From the NCBI GenBank assembly GCA_030824515.1, contig JAVBXN010000021.1, positions 186,001 through 250,000 of the forward strand: a stretch of DNA of 64,000 nucleotides, given 5' to 3'. The stretch comes from Pelobacter sp. Its GTDB lineage: Bacteria; Desulfobacterota; Desulfuromonadia; Geobacterales; Pseudopelobacteraceae. Each line of letters starts with the position of its first letter. Position 1 is the first letter of the stretch. The notes under the pieces are model-generated. The model was given only the letters and a program-made list of their open reading frames with translations, had not been told where the DNA came from and ran no database searches. This document shows positions 1 to 8,833 of the stretch, piece by piece. A program made the position numbers and the translations under genes.

Positions 1-3000
1 GTGCAAGAACAAGCTATACAATTTCACAAGAGATTTTTGGTGTGAATGTTCTGTCTGCACAAATTCGGAACCCAGTACATAATCACCTGTAGCACTAGGA
101 TTCCTTAGCCAGTTGATGAAGCTTTGAAGGCAATTGCAAGAAAACAACTCGAAAGAGTATCGAACGGGATTTTTTTGTGCCAATTTTTGAGCAATCAATT
201 TAGATTCACAAAGATTTATTAATGCTTTTTCGTATTGTCCAGCTTCACATAACATAACAGAACAATTTAACAAAACTTCTCTGTAATCGGATTCAAATTG
301 ATCCGGTTTTTTTGTGGCACAGTTTTTAATAATATTTAGTGCTGAGATTAAATATTGCAACGCCTCATCATATTCACCAATATCACTTAAATACGTTGAA
401 TAATAAGACAATGAATCCGCATAGATCGGATTATATTTTTCCTCATCTGATATTGATAACAGTTGACTCATATCAAGAGCTTCATGAAGAAAAAGCTGGG
501 CATCATTTTCGTGTCCTGATGCGAATAAATGGTATCCGTAATTTTGAAGCGAGACGATATAGTCACGCCTAGCTCTAGCTGAGTTGTCGCTAAGCAATAG
601 TTTGCGAATCTCCAATGCCTTGAGGTCATATGGCAATGCCTCTTTATAATATCCAGAGTTTCCTAAATAAGCGGCATAGTTTGCTAGTGCAATAGAATAA
701 GTTGATTGAAAACGCTGTCTATCTTTAGTATGCAATTTTTTAAAGAGCTCTGTAACTTCAAACGCACTATCTAGAGCTTCTAAAACTCGCCCTGTGTCAG
801 ATAACGATACAGAATAATTGCCAAGTTTTTCGGCATAATCTTTAGTGCTTTCAACACTGCCTTGTTTATTGAGCATTTTTGAGTGAGCATTTTCGGATAA
901 AAACTTCGACACAAGATAGGCCAGTTCTGCAAGTTGAATAGAAGGTTCAAATAATTGCGGAGCCAATAGCCCTGCTACTTGACCTTTTATTGCCAGTGAT
1001 AAACATTCAAAAGCCATCTCTGCCAGCACAGGCAAAAAACCAATTGTCTCTTTTGAAACAGCCACAATTTCCTGATGACAATATGTAAAATTATGAGCAA
1101 GGGCAGTTACAATTATTTCCTGCAAATCTGGGCGCTTATCTGACAAGCGTGCCAAAATTGTAAGGGCATGGCGGCGGATTATTTGGGGTGAGGTGTTTGA
1201 AAGGACAGCATCAAGTAAGCATAGTGCATCTGAACCAACTAAAGCTTGTGCCACCAGAGCCTCGCCAAGCAGGTCGGGGCGTACCGCCTGCAAGCCTTGT
1301 TTTCCAGGATATAGCGGCAGCAATGCTTTGAACAAAGAGCTGAAATCCGCTGTACTGAAGGAAGTTCCGCCCATTTTGTTCCAATATGCTTGGGCGTCTT
1401 TCGGAGAGGCAAAGCCACCAGCCAAAGTGGTCAGCGCCAACAGTTGCTGTGCATGCTGTTCCGGTTCGCCGAAAGAAAAATGCGCGAGCAAGCGGCTCCA
1501 GTAACGGCGTTCGTGGTTGAGCAGCGCCCGGATTAACCCCTCGGCGGTTGTTGGACGTTCACCATGCAGTGCCAACAGAGCTGCCATCTGCAAGTAGAGA
1601 GGATGGCCGAAATGATCTCCAGTCAGTTCTGGCGTTACATCCGGTGCGCTCACCCCCAAAGCGTCTGCAAAAGCGGTCAATGCCTGGCGATAGGCATGGC
1701 GACGGCCATCTTCTTCAGCGTGGAGAGGCGGCAGGGTATATGGTCCTGTTGTGGCATAACCACTGAGCAGTGCCTCGCAGTGAGGGTCTTTGCTTGGCAG
1801 ATTGTCCCACCATTCTCCTCCATCACGGGCAAGCAGCAGTACCCGGACTGGGTGGTTGCCGGGGTTTTGCACAATGGCTTTGATAAGGGCAAGCAAAACC
1901 GGTTGCCGGGTTTCGGCATAATCGATGACAACCAATACAGGCAAATCGAAAGCACGAAGCTGCTGCCAGGCGGCTGTCATATCACGCTGTTCCAACTGGG
2001 CATCCAGAAAGCCAGTGTGCCAACCTGCGATAGATCGATGCTGACAGAGCTCCAGAGCCAGTCGGGTTTTGCCCAATCCCCCGGCTCCGGTAATCAGGCG
2101 TAATGCGGTTGGCCACTGCTGATCGTCGAGCCAGTTATGCAAAGAGTTTAGATCGGGTTGGCGTGCAGGGTCAAAGGGTACCAGTGCCTCTTCCGCCCTC
2201 AATAACTGGCTGTCGGCCATGCCACCGCCTGTTTTCCACTGCCTTACCGGTATTTGTAATGGTGAAGACATGGTCATGACGGGTTGGGATGGAGGCGTAG
2301 GAGGGTTTAGTACCGATGCTATCTGTTCAGGGGTAACTGGCGGTAAACTGCCTTTTTGCAACGTCCAGCCGAATACCAAGGTGGCTTGCTCCGCGCAATA
2401 TGGCCAAGTGTAGCCACCAAGTATGCTCCGTAATGCACCGGATCTACGCCGGGCCTCGCCAGGTTTGTTGGCAATCTCAATGAGTTTTGACACGACGGAT
2501 TGCAGGTCTTCCGAACGAAAGTACGGAACATCTACAGCACCACGAATGTTTACCGCATAGACACATCCCGTACCATTGCCGGGATATTCTTCTTCCAGCA
2601 GACGGTACACCCCACTGTTTTCGCTTATGATCAGCGGCACACCTGCCGCAATGGCTTCCCACGCAACAAGCCCGAAGCCTTCATGCCAGGATGGCATCAT
2701 GGCTACGCTGGCTCCGCTCATATCGGCATAAAGCATTTCTCTATTGTGGGTATACGCTAGCGCTTGCAGGTTAATTACACATTGAGCGTAATCCTGGGCA
2801 AACCTCTTGAGCTCTGTTTCCGGGTCTGTGCATGATTCTGATGAAGACGTCGGAGTTTGTACTTCGAAATCCACTCCGCGTAACACCAGCTTGGGATGTT
2901 TGCACAAACCATCAGGCATGCCATGGTCACAGGCTTCACGGTGTGCCTGGGCAAATGCGGCAATACTGAGGTGTCCTTGCTTGATTCGAGCCGCATCATC

Positions 3001-3630
3001 ACTGAGCCGACCGCTGAGAAATGCGGTAAAAGTTTTTGGAGCATCACGGCGTGGAATTTCCGCCAGTCCCGGCACCAGCATGTGCACCGGCTTTGAAGAA
3101 CCTAGCATGTCGGTAAGCGCATCGCGCAAAAGCGGGCCGATTGCCAACACAAGGTCGGCCTGCCTGAAGAGTGCCTTTTGTTCTTCAAATTTTGTTTTGG
3201 CGGTGGCTGAGTCTTCTGCATACGATTCATAGTGGTCGTAGCTCATATGATGTATCAAGGCAGAACGCCCACCAGCCAGTTTTGCAGCTGCTATGGCTGC
3301 TGCTCCGGTAATTCTGTCATGTCCAAGCCATACAGTACTGTCTGGTTCAAAAGTGATTTCACGGCGCTTTAATTCATCGACTGTAACCTGGGCATGAGCT
3401 TCGGAAAACAACTTATCCGCAGGAGAGTAGGGAAGAGGAATCAGATTGACATATGCATTGCGGGCTTCCTCTATCTCCTCAGGCGTAGCACTTGTCACAA
3501 CACAAATAAGTTGTGCTCCGAGATTATAGGCAATGCCAAAGTGATGCAGAAAGTCTGTATTAAAGCAATTGATGCCACCGTATTTGCTTCCCCATTGTGT
3601 GGCAAATGAAATTAGTGTGTGCACGTTCAC
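1..3630 (-). CDS. Glycosyltransferase-STAND NTPase-TPR fusion protein, partial (runs off left edge)
   Basis: An open frame of 1210 codons runs from a stop at 3670-3672 to base 1, where it leaves the window. Residues 1 to about 430 look like a GT4-type (GT-B fold) glycosyltransferase: a WGSKYGGI loop near the N-terminus and the E-x7-E signature EGFGLVAWE near residue 315, followed by AIAAGVPLIISENSGV. A linker of about 60 residues leads to a P-loop NTPase: Walker A GAGGLGKT near 515, Walker B VLVVIDYAETR near 565, then VLLLARDGGEWW, as in STAND ATPases. The region after about 880 is helical with TPR-like units such as NYAAYLGNSGYYKEALPYDL. Two in-frame GTG starts exist (3630, 3624); the inner one has GGGGTGA just upstream. 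The TPR end is much more AT-rich than the rest. STAND proteins with TPR sensors are often immune or signalling switches; a glycosyltransferase as the effector is inference. Confidence 0.8.
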   Translation of the reverse strand, partial: MNVHTLISFATQWGSKYGGINCFNTDFLHHFGIAYNLGAQLICVVTSATPEEIEEARNAYVNLIPLPYSPADKLFSEAHAQVTVDELKRREITFEPDSTVWLGHDRITGAAAIAAAKLAGGRSALIHHMSYDHYESYAEDSATAKTKFEEQKALFRQADLVLAIGPLLRDALTDMLGSSKPVHMLVPGLAEIPRRDAPKTFTAFLSGRLSDDAARIKQGHLSIAAFAQAHREACDHGMPDGLCKHPKLVLRGVDFEVQTPTSSSESCTDPETELKRFAQDYAQCVINLQALAYTHNREMLYADMSGASVAMMPSWHEGFGLVAWEAIAAGVPLIISENSGVYRLLEEEYPGNGTGCVYAVNIRGAVDVPYFRSEDLQSVVSKLIEIANKPGEARRRSGALRSILGGYTWPYCAEQATLVFGWTLQKGSLPPVTPEQIASVLNPPTPPSQPVMTMSSPLQIPVRQWKTGGGMADSQLLRAEEALVPFDPARQPDLNSLHNWLDDQQWPTALRLITGAGGLGKTRLALELCQHRSIAGWHTGFLDAQLEQRDMTAAWQQLRAFDLPVLVVIDYAETRQPVLLALIKAIVQNPGNHPVRVLLLARDGGEWWDNLPSKDPHCEALLSGYATTGPYTLPPLHAEEDGRRHAYRQALTAFADALGVSAPDVTPELTGDHFGHPLYLQMAALLALHGERPTTAEGLIRALLNHERRYWSRLLAHFSFGEPEQHAQQLLALTTLAGGFASPKDAQAYWNKMGGTSFSTADFSSLFKALLPLYPGKQGLQAVRPDLLGEALVAQALVGSDALCLLDAVLSNTSPQIIRRHALTILARLSDKRPDLQEIIVTALAHNFTYCHQEIVAVSKETIGFLPVLAEMAFECLSLAIKGQVAGLLAPQLFEPSIQLAELAYLVSKFLSENAHSKMLNKQGSVESTKDYAEKLGNYSVSLSDTGRVLEALDSAFEVTELFKKLHTKDRQRFQSTYSIALANYAAYLGNSGYYKEALPYDLKALEIRKLLLSDNSARARRDYIVSLQNYGYHLFASGHENDAQLFLHEALDMSQLLSISDEEKYNPIYADSLSYYSTYLSDIGEYDEALQYLISALNIIKNCATKKPDQFESDYREVLLNCSVMLCEAGQYEKALINLCESKLIAQKLAQKNPVRYSFELFSCNCLQSFINWLRNPSATGDYVLGSEFVQTEHSHQKSLVKLYSLFLH

Positions 3631-4183
3631 CCCACTTGAATCCTGTAGTTGTTCGATAGTTAATAGTTGTTATTTCAAGGGGGCAAAGCTCAACATTTGG
3701 CAGGAAATTGATCCGGAAGGACACTGAATTTGTGGAATGAGAGTCCCTGCAGTGTCTGGCTTGCCTTGTAAGCTATTACGCAGCCTGCCGTATCCTCTGC
3801 AACAGCGGCGAACTACCATGCATCCACTCGCAGACGGAACAAAAATACAATGTCGAACGGAACTTTGAACCGCTTCACCAAAACCCGGTGGACACCTTTT
3901 GTCATCCCAGCAAGCTGAAAGACATCTTTCCACTCAAAATTGAAGAAACCTGTAGGATATCCACGTCGCTTTCATTTTGCTCAATGCACATGGGCACATG
4001 ACATGAGAACCGAAAAACTTAAACAACTTACACGGGGAATTGCACGCTCCGCACACAGTTCAAGCCAACTGCTTGTGTATAACATGGTTAGACGGAGTAA
4101 AGGAAGGGGTTTTGCGGAGCAGATGTGAACTATCAACAGCCGGATTGGCTGGACAATACGCGGTAATGGCGGGAGTCATGCAC
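3631..4183. other. Intergenic, no recognisable gene
   Basis: About 550 bases between the start of the fusion gene and the terminator of the Fe-S protein gene. Short open frames here (for example 3670-3933 on minus, 3940-4128 on plus) have cysteine- and arginine-rich low-complexity translations and no recognisable domain. The promoter of the fusion gene should lie in the part next to 3630, but I could not pick out a convincing -35/-10 pair. Confidence 0.5.
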
Positions 4184-4229
4184 CAAAAAAATCACCCCGT
4201 TCCCGACTGAAGTGTGGGAACGGGGTGAT
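4184..4229 (-). terminator. Rho-independent terminator of the Fe-S protein gene
   Basis: A perfect 14-bp inverted repeat (arms 4191-4204 and 4216-4229, 11-base loop) is followed on the minus strand by a run of seven T. It sits just after the end of the minus-strand gene at 4262. Confidence 0.85.
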
Positions 4230-4261
4230 CCATTTTACTGATATGGTGCTGTGTTAAGCCT

Positions 4262-4999
4262 CTACCCCTTGATCTCGCCCTTTATGCCGATGGTCACTTC
4301 CCGGTAGGGGATCTGCTTGCCGCTGGCAGCCAGCGCCTGGCGGGCCGCAACCGCGATGCCGCCGCAGCAGGGCACTTCCATCTTCAGGACCGTGATGCTC
4401 TTGACTTCCGACCTGCTGAACAGCTCGGTCAGCTTTTGGGTGTAGAAGTTGTTGTCATCCAGCTTGGGACAGCCCATCACCACCGCCTTCCCCTTGAGGA
4501 AGTCCTCGTGGTAACCGGCGTAGGCCACCGGCACGCAGTCGGCGGTTATCAGCAGGTCGGCCCCCTGGAAATAGGGCGCCGTGGTGGAAACCAGGTGCAG
4601 CTGGACCGGCCACTGGGCCAGTTGGCTCTGCCTGCTGCCGGCTGGAACGGATTCGGCCGCCTGCGGCGCCGGGGCAAAACTCATCGCCCTTGAACCGGGA
4701 CAGCCGCCGGTGTGCTGATGAACCGGCGCGGCTTGCTGGTGTGCCGGAGCGGGCTTGCCCTGAGCTGCCAGATGTTTTTCCACCTCGGCCTCATCGAACT
4801 CATCGGCCTCGCGCTCTTCAATCGTGATCGCGTCCCGTGGACACTCCCCCAGACAAGCGCCCAATCCGTCGCAGAGATTATCGGCCGACAGTACCGCTTT
4901 GCCGTTGATCATCTTGATAGCGCCCTCGGCGCAGGATGGAACGCACAATCCGCAGCCGTCACATTTTTCCTGATCTATTTTAACAACTTTTCTAAGCAT
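4262..4999 (-). CDS. 4Fe-4S dicluster ferredoxin-like protein
   Basis: A 245-residue soluble protein. The N-terminus (residues 1-65) is a two-cluster ferredoxin domain: CDGCGLCVPSCAEGAI binds one [4Fe-4S], and CDGLGACLGECPRDAI is the variant second motif with a wider first spacing. A proline-, alanine- and histidine-rich linker (about 80-110) leads to a C-terminal region with conserved-looking cysteines (GCPKLDD, EVPCCGGIAVAARQAL), suggesting a further metal or redox site. Similar stand-alone proteins are common in anaerobes, where the partner is usually unknown. The terminator follows directly. An AAGGGAG-type ribosome site lies just before the ATG. Electron transfer is secure in general terms; the specific role is not known. 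Confidence 0.8.
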   Translation of the reverse strand: MLRKVVKIDQEKCDGCGLCVPSCAEGAIKMINGKAVLSADNLCDGLGACLGECPRDAITIEEREADEFDEAEVEKHLAAQGKPAPAHQQAAPVHQHTGGCPGSRAMSFAPAPQAAESVPAGSRQSQLAQWPVQLHLVSTTAPYFQGADLLITADCVPVAYAGYHEDFLKGKAVVMGCPKLDDNNFYTQKLTELFSRSEVKSITVLKMEVPCCGGIAVAARQALAASGKQIPYREVTIGIKGEIKG

Positions 5000-5036
5000 C
5001 CGTGTATCTCCCTTTTTTGTGGTTTATTTTGTTTCT

Positions 5037-5381
5037 CTAGAAAAAATAATGCCAAACATAATCCAGCCGCCCCCGCATCATCAACCTGCGGCCGGAGTAG
5101 GCCATGATCTCGCGCACCTTTTCGCGCTGTTCCCCTGTGTAACAGTGGATGCGGCAATGTTTGCAGCTGGGCTTCTCCGCCTCCAGCGGACATTTGATCC
5201 TTTTGCTGACGGCGTACTCCATGAAAGCGGCACATTCGCGGCAGAGTTCCCGTTTCCCCAGGCTTCCCGGCAGAACAAAGGGCGAACGCTCCGAAGAACC
5301 GTGCCTTCCGGAGCAGTAGACCTCGACAAACTTGCCGATCAGCCTGATATCTTTTATCTGGTGTTTCGTAAGCGTTTCCAT
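5037..5381 (-). CDS. ygbA: YgbA-like nitrous oxide-stimulated promoter family protein
   Basis: A small protein of about 114 residues with the family pattern: KDIRLIGKFVEVYC near the N-terminus, a CxxC pair (CRECAAF), then CPLEAEKPSCKHCRIHCYT and REIMAYSGRRLMMRG. The cysteines suggest metal or Fe-S binding. In enterobacteria ygbA belongs to the NsrR regulon and supports growth under nitrosative stress; I infer a similar role. I chose the ATG at 5381 (METLTKHQ) because family members begin near there. An in-frame GTG at 5423 would add 14 residues. Just upstream lies an inverted repeat of the CRP/FNR type (5417-5430). Confidence 0.75.
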   Translation of the reverse strand: METLTKHQIKDIRLIGKFVEVYCSGRHGSSERSPFVLPGSLGKRELCRECAAFMEYAVSKRIKCPLEAEKPSCKHCRIHCYTGEQREKVREIMAYSGRRLMMRGRLDYVWHYFF

Positions 5382-5416
5382 GATTGCGATAATGCCCCGT
5401 TTTTCCCGAATCAGAC

Positions 5417-5430
5417 ATGACACAGGTCAA
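5417..5430 (-). promoter_or_regulatory. Possible CRP/FNR-type operator upstream of ygbA
   Basis: On the minus strand the sequence reads TTGAC-CTGT-GTCAT, an imperfect inverted repeat of TTGAC half sites with a 4-base gap, the geometry used by FNR/DNR/HcpR-type regulators. It ends 35 bases before the chosen ygbA start. The match rests on one site, and would fall inside the gene if the upstream GTG start were used. Confidence 0.3.
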
Positions 5431-5580
5431 TTTTTCCCGTTTTCGTACGCAACCGCAACCGGAGATTTATTCTTACGCAACAGATGGCAGAAATTACTAT
5501 AATAATTAAAGTTCATGTGATATATATTAAAAACTTTATGTATCCATCGCCCTATCGATGTACGTACAGAGGATATGCCC

Positions 5581-6444
5581 ATGTCCGCAGTAAAAGCATC
5601 CGCTGCAATTATCCAGTTCTGCATTGTTCTTTTGCTGTTGTGCAGCGTTTCCGCAGCAGCTTCCACGCACTATACCTTCGCGGTAACCCCATTTTACACC
5701 CCGGAAAAAATCTGGACTCTTTATTCTCCATTTATCGAGTATCTAAATAAAACCACCGGCGATACGTGGGAGCTGAAGCTTTACCAGAATCACGAGACAC
5801 TGATCAACGACATCTGCAGCGGCAAGGTTTCACTGGCCCTGCTGGGGCCGGTGCCACTTGGCAGGGCAAATGCAAAGTGCGGAGTCAAACCGTTGCTTAC
5901 GGTACTTGGAAATGACGGAAAGTCCAGCTATCGATCGGTAATTATCACAAATGACACCACAGTTAAATCGTTAAGAGGCCTGAAAAATAAAGAGTTCGGG
6001 TTTATGAAGGGCTCAACCGCCGCACATATCCTGCCGGCCAAAATGCTGGGTGATGCCGGAGTGGCAATGTCTGATATCCGTCCGGTATTTGTGGAAAGCC
6101 AGGACCGGATCATTACCGAGCTACTGTCGGGAGACATCAAGGCGGCCGGAGTAAAAGAAAACCTTGCCGCCAGATTCATCAAAAAAGGCCTCACCGTTGT
6201 GGCAACCTCTCCGCCGCTCCCCAATTTTGCCCTCAGCGCCCCCACCTCGCTTCCCGCCTCTGTCCGGCAACACTTGGTTTCGGCCCTTGCACGTCTTAAA
6301 CCGCTTAATAACAGCAAAGACGCCAAAACGGTGAAAACCTGGGATGAAGAGATAAAGTACGGGTTCATGCGCCCCGACAAGGAATACCTCCCCTCTGTGA
6401 TGAAAGTTTTGGCAATATTCAGGGAAATTCAGCATGAAAATTGA
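5581..6444 (+). CDS. PhnD-like periplasmic substrate-binding protein
   Basis: A 287-residue exported protein. The N-terminal hydrophobic segment IQFCIVLLLLCSVSAAAS is a signal peptide. The mature part starts THYTFAVTPFYTPEKIW and continues with PFIEYLNKTTG, LLGPVPLGRANAKCG and GFMKGSTAAHILPA, the layout of the PhnD family (phosphonate/phosphite-type binding proteins). I preferred the ATG at 5581 over the one at 5575, because AGAGGA lies 7 bases before 5581. The gene overlaps the next one, a sensor kinase, by 11 bases and has no transporter genes nearby. It is therefore more likely the periplasmic sensor of the kinase than a transport component. The ligand cannot be told from sequence. Confidence 0.8.
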   Translation: MSAVKASAAIIQFCIVLLLLCSVSAAASTHYTFAVTPFYTPEKIWTLYSPFIEYLNKTTGDTWELKLYQNHETLINDICSGKVSLALLGPVPLGRANAKCGVKPLLTVLGNDGKSSYRSVIITNDTTVKSLRGLKNKEFGFMKGSTAAHILPAKMLGDAGVAMSDIRPVFVESQDRIITELLSGDIKAAGVKENLAARFIKKGLTVVATSPPLPNFALSAPTSLPASVRQHLVSALARLKPLNNSKDAKTVKTWDEEIKYGFMRPDKEYLPSVMKVLAIFREIQHEN

Positions 6445-8725
6445 CCGGAAGAGCCTCGGTTTTCAGGTTGTTGTCCCAAGTTTTTTCATTGTGGTGGGCG
6501 TATTTGTCTTTTTGCTGGTTGTAATCGACAGAATCACCAACATCGTCCAGGACGATTATTCCCGCTTCATTGCCACCGCCGCCGGAAACGAGGCTTCTGA
6601 AATCCTGGCCTCGAAATCATCGGAGCTGACTTCATCTGCACTGATGGATAACGAGGTCGTAACCGATGCGATGCGTAAAAGTACCCGCGAGGCACTGAAA
6701 CTCTCCTGGTCCCGCATGGGTCATCAAGGCATCATTGCCGTTTCGGACGGATCCATTCTCAGCAGCACTCTTCCCGCTCCCCTGGCTCGCGCCATAGTTG
6801 ATCAGAGCGTCCCGGGCTACTTCACGATCAGATACGCCGATACCCGTTACGATTGCCACACGGAAATATTCCCGCTCTGGGGCTGGAAGGTGATCACGGT
6901 TGTCACACCCACGCAGGATCTGATGACACGTAGCAGAATCGGATTGCTATCCCCCTTCATGGCAATCGGCTGCTTGCTGATGAGCGCAGGTATCTACTTG
7001 ATCCTGAAAAGGAATCTCAACCGGCCGGTGGCCAGCATGGTTTCCGCGATCGGCCGGGGTGAACAGATCGAAGCGACCGGTGTGACCGAACTAGACTTCA
7101 TCGGAAACGAGGTAAACTCGGCCTTCCGCCATCTGCACGAAAAGACCGCGGCCCTGGAACATGAGCTTAACGAGCGGATCAGGGCCGAGCAGGAGGTCCG
7201 TACCAGGGATGAGCAGATCCGTCTGCTGCTAAGCTCAACCGCGGAGGGCATTTTCGGCTTGGACACGTCCGGCCTCTGCACCTTCTGCAACCCGTCCGGG
7301 CTCGAAATGCTGGGGTATGAATCAGAAACACAGCTTCTGGGAGCGAAAATCCACCGGCTGATCCACCACACACAAACCGATGGTACGCCCTGTCCAGCAC
7401 ATGCATGCAAGATCCACTCTGCTCATCGCGAAGGAAAACTGATCTACGAGGCTGAGGACGTTTTCTGGCGGTCCGACGGCGTCTGCTTCCCGGTGGAGTT
7501 TTGGGCCCATCCGATCGTCAAGGATGGCTCGATCGCCGGGACCGTTGTCACATTCATCGACATCAGCCAGCGCAAGCAATTGGAGCAGCAGTTACTGCAT
7601 GCCCAGAAAATCGAGTCAGTCGGACGCTTGGCCGGTGGCGTGGCTCACGATTTCAATAACCTGCTGACACCGATCATCGGTTATGCCGAACTCCTGAAAA
7701 TGAATGTACAGGGGAACGACCCGGCCAACACCAGGGTGGATTACATACTGAAGGCCGCCGACAAGGCCAGGGTGCTGGTGCAGCAGCTCTTGAGCTTCAG
7801 CCGTAAGCAGATCCTCGAAATGAAGGTTATCGACCTCAACCAGGTAATCCGGGAATTTTCGGAAATGCTCAGGAGTACCATCCGCGAAAACATCGATATC
7901 AGGCTCGAGCTTTGCCGGGAGAGTCACGGTATCCGCGCCGACGCACACCAGATCGAACAGGTGATCATGAATCTGGCGGTCAACGCCCAGGATGCGATCA
8001 ATGGTAATGGAGTAATTACAATCGAAACGGCGCAAGTGCTGCTGGATGACGAGTACTGCCGCCAACATGAGGGAACAATTGCCGGGCCGCATCTGATGCT
8101 GGCTGTGACCGACAACGGCTGCGGCATGGACAGTGATACGCTTGGCAAGATTTTCGAGCCGTTCTTTACCACGAAAGCGGTCGGACAGGGAACCGGGCTG
8201 GGTCTTGCCACCGTGTACGGACTGGTCAAACAGCATGGCGGTAACATCTGGGTCTACAGTGAACCGGGCCGGGGCACGACCTTCAAATGCTACTTCCCGA
8301 TCGTGGATAAGATGCCGGACATTGACACGCTGGGAATCAGCCAGCAGGAGGTATTCAGCGGCGAGAAGCGCACCATCCTGCTGGTGGAAGACAACCAGAT
8401 GGCAAGGGAACTTGCCCACGAACTGCTGAAAGAGCTGGGCTTCGAGGTTATCATGGCCGAAACACCCGCGATGGCGTTGCGCTTGGTGGAAGGGGTTCCG
8501 ATTGAAATGCTGATTACCGATGTTGTCATGCCGGGAATGACCGGATCGGAGCTTAACGATTGTCTGCAGAAGAAATACCCCGGACTCAAAACCCTGTACA
8601 TGTCCGGATACACCAACAACGTAATCGTACATCACGGCATATTGATCGAAGGAATCAACTTCATCCAGAAACCGTTTGCCATCCATGACTTTGCCAAGAA
8701 AGTCAAATCGATCCTGAATCAATAG
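6434..8725 (+). CDS. Hybrid sensor histidine kinase (PAS, HisKA, HATPase, receiver)
   Basis: A 763-residue membrane kinase. One membrane helix lies at about 12-33, then a short periplasmic domain (about 35-170) and a second helix near 175-195. A linker and coiled coil (HEKTAALEHELNERIRAEQ) lead to a PAS domain (about 255-380, ending TFIDISQRK). The HisKA box GGVAHDFNNLLTPIIGYAEL carries the phospho-acceptor His near 404. The ATPase domain has NLAVNAQDA, DNGCGMD, FEPFFTTK and GTGLGLATVYG. The C-terminus (about 655-760) is a receiver with ILLVEDNQ and an Asp in MLITDVVMPG near 695. No separate DNA-binding regulator is adjacent, so the output is unknown. Overlap with the upstream binding-protein gene points to translational coupling. 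Confidence 0.93.
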   Translation: MKIDRKSLGFQVVVPSFFIVVGVFVFLLVVIDRITNIVQDDYSRFIATAAGNEASEILASKSSELTSSALMDNEVVTDAMRKSTREALKLSWSRMGHQGIIAVSDGSILSSTLPAPLARAIVDQSVPGYFTIRYADTRYDCHTEIFPLWGWKVITVVTPTQDLMTRSRIGLLSPFMAIGCLLMSAGIYLILKRNLNRPVASMVSAIGRGEQIEATGVTELDFIGNEVNSAFRHLHEKTAALEHELNERIRAEQEVRTRDEQIRLLLSSTAEGIFGLDTSGLCTFCNPSGLEMLGYESETQLLGAKIHRLIHHTQTDGTPCPAHACKIHSAHREGKLIYEAEDVFWRSDGVCFPVEFWAHPIVKDGSIAGTVVTFIDISQRKQLEQQLLHAQKIESVGRLAGGVAHDFNNLLTPIIGYAELLKMNVQGNDPANTRVDYILKAADKARVLVQQLLSFSRKQILEMKVIDLNQVIREFSEMLRSTIRENIDIRLELCRESHGIRADAHQIEQVIMNLAVNAQDAINGNGVITIETAQVLLDDEYCRQHEGTIAGPHLMLAVTDNGCGMDSDTLGKIFEPFFTTKAVGQGTGLGLATVYGLVKQHGGNIWVYSEPGRGTTFKCYFPIVDKMPDIDTLGISQQEVFSGEKRTILLVEDNQMARELAHELLKELGFEVIMAETPAMALRLVEGVPIEMLITDVVMPGMTGSELNDCLQKKYPGLKTLYMSGYTNNVIVHHGILIEGINFIQKPFAIHDFAKKVKSILNQ

Positions 8726-8771
8726 ACCACCCGCAACAGCGCCCCTAAACTCGCTCCGCCTTCCTTTTTCT

Positions 8772-8800
8772 TTGCAAGCAATCCCGCTTTGGGCTACATT
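8772..8800 (+). promoter_or_regulatory. Putative sigma70 promoter of the mobB-moaA operon
   Basis: TTGCAA and TACATT are separated by 17 bases, upstream of the mobB start at 8834. Confidence 0.45.
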
Positions 8801-8833
8801 AAAACAGCATCAATTACGCTTCAAGAGGTACTC

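Noticed and set aside
3670..3933. 87-residue minus-strand open frame upstream of the fusion gene
   Set aside because: Cys- and Arg-rich low-complexity translation, no domain, no clear ribosome site.
4088..4094. GTTAGAC, a perfect match to the attC GTTRRRY box
   Set aside because: No matching RYYYAAC partner box or attC-like fold could be identified around it; a 7-base match alone is expected by chance.
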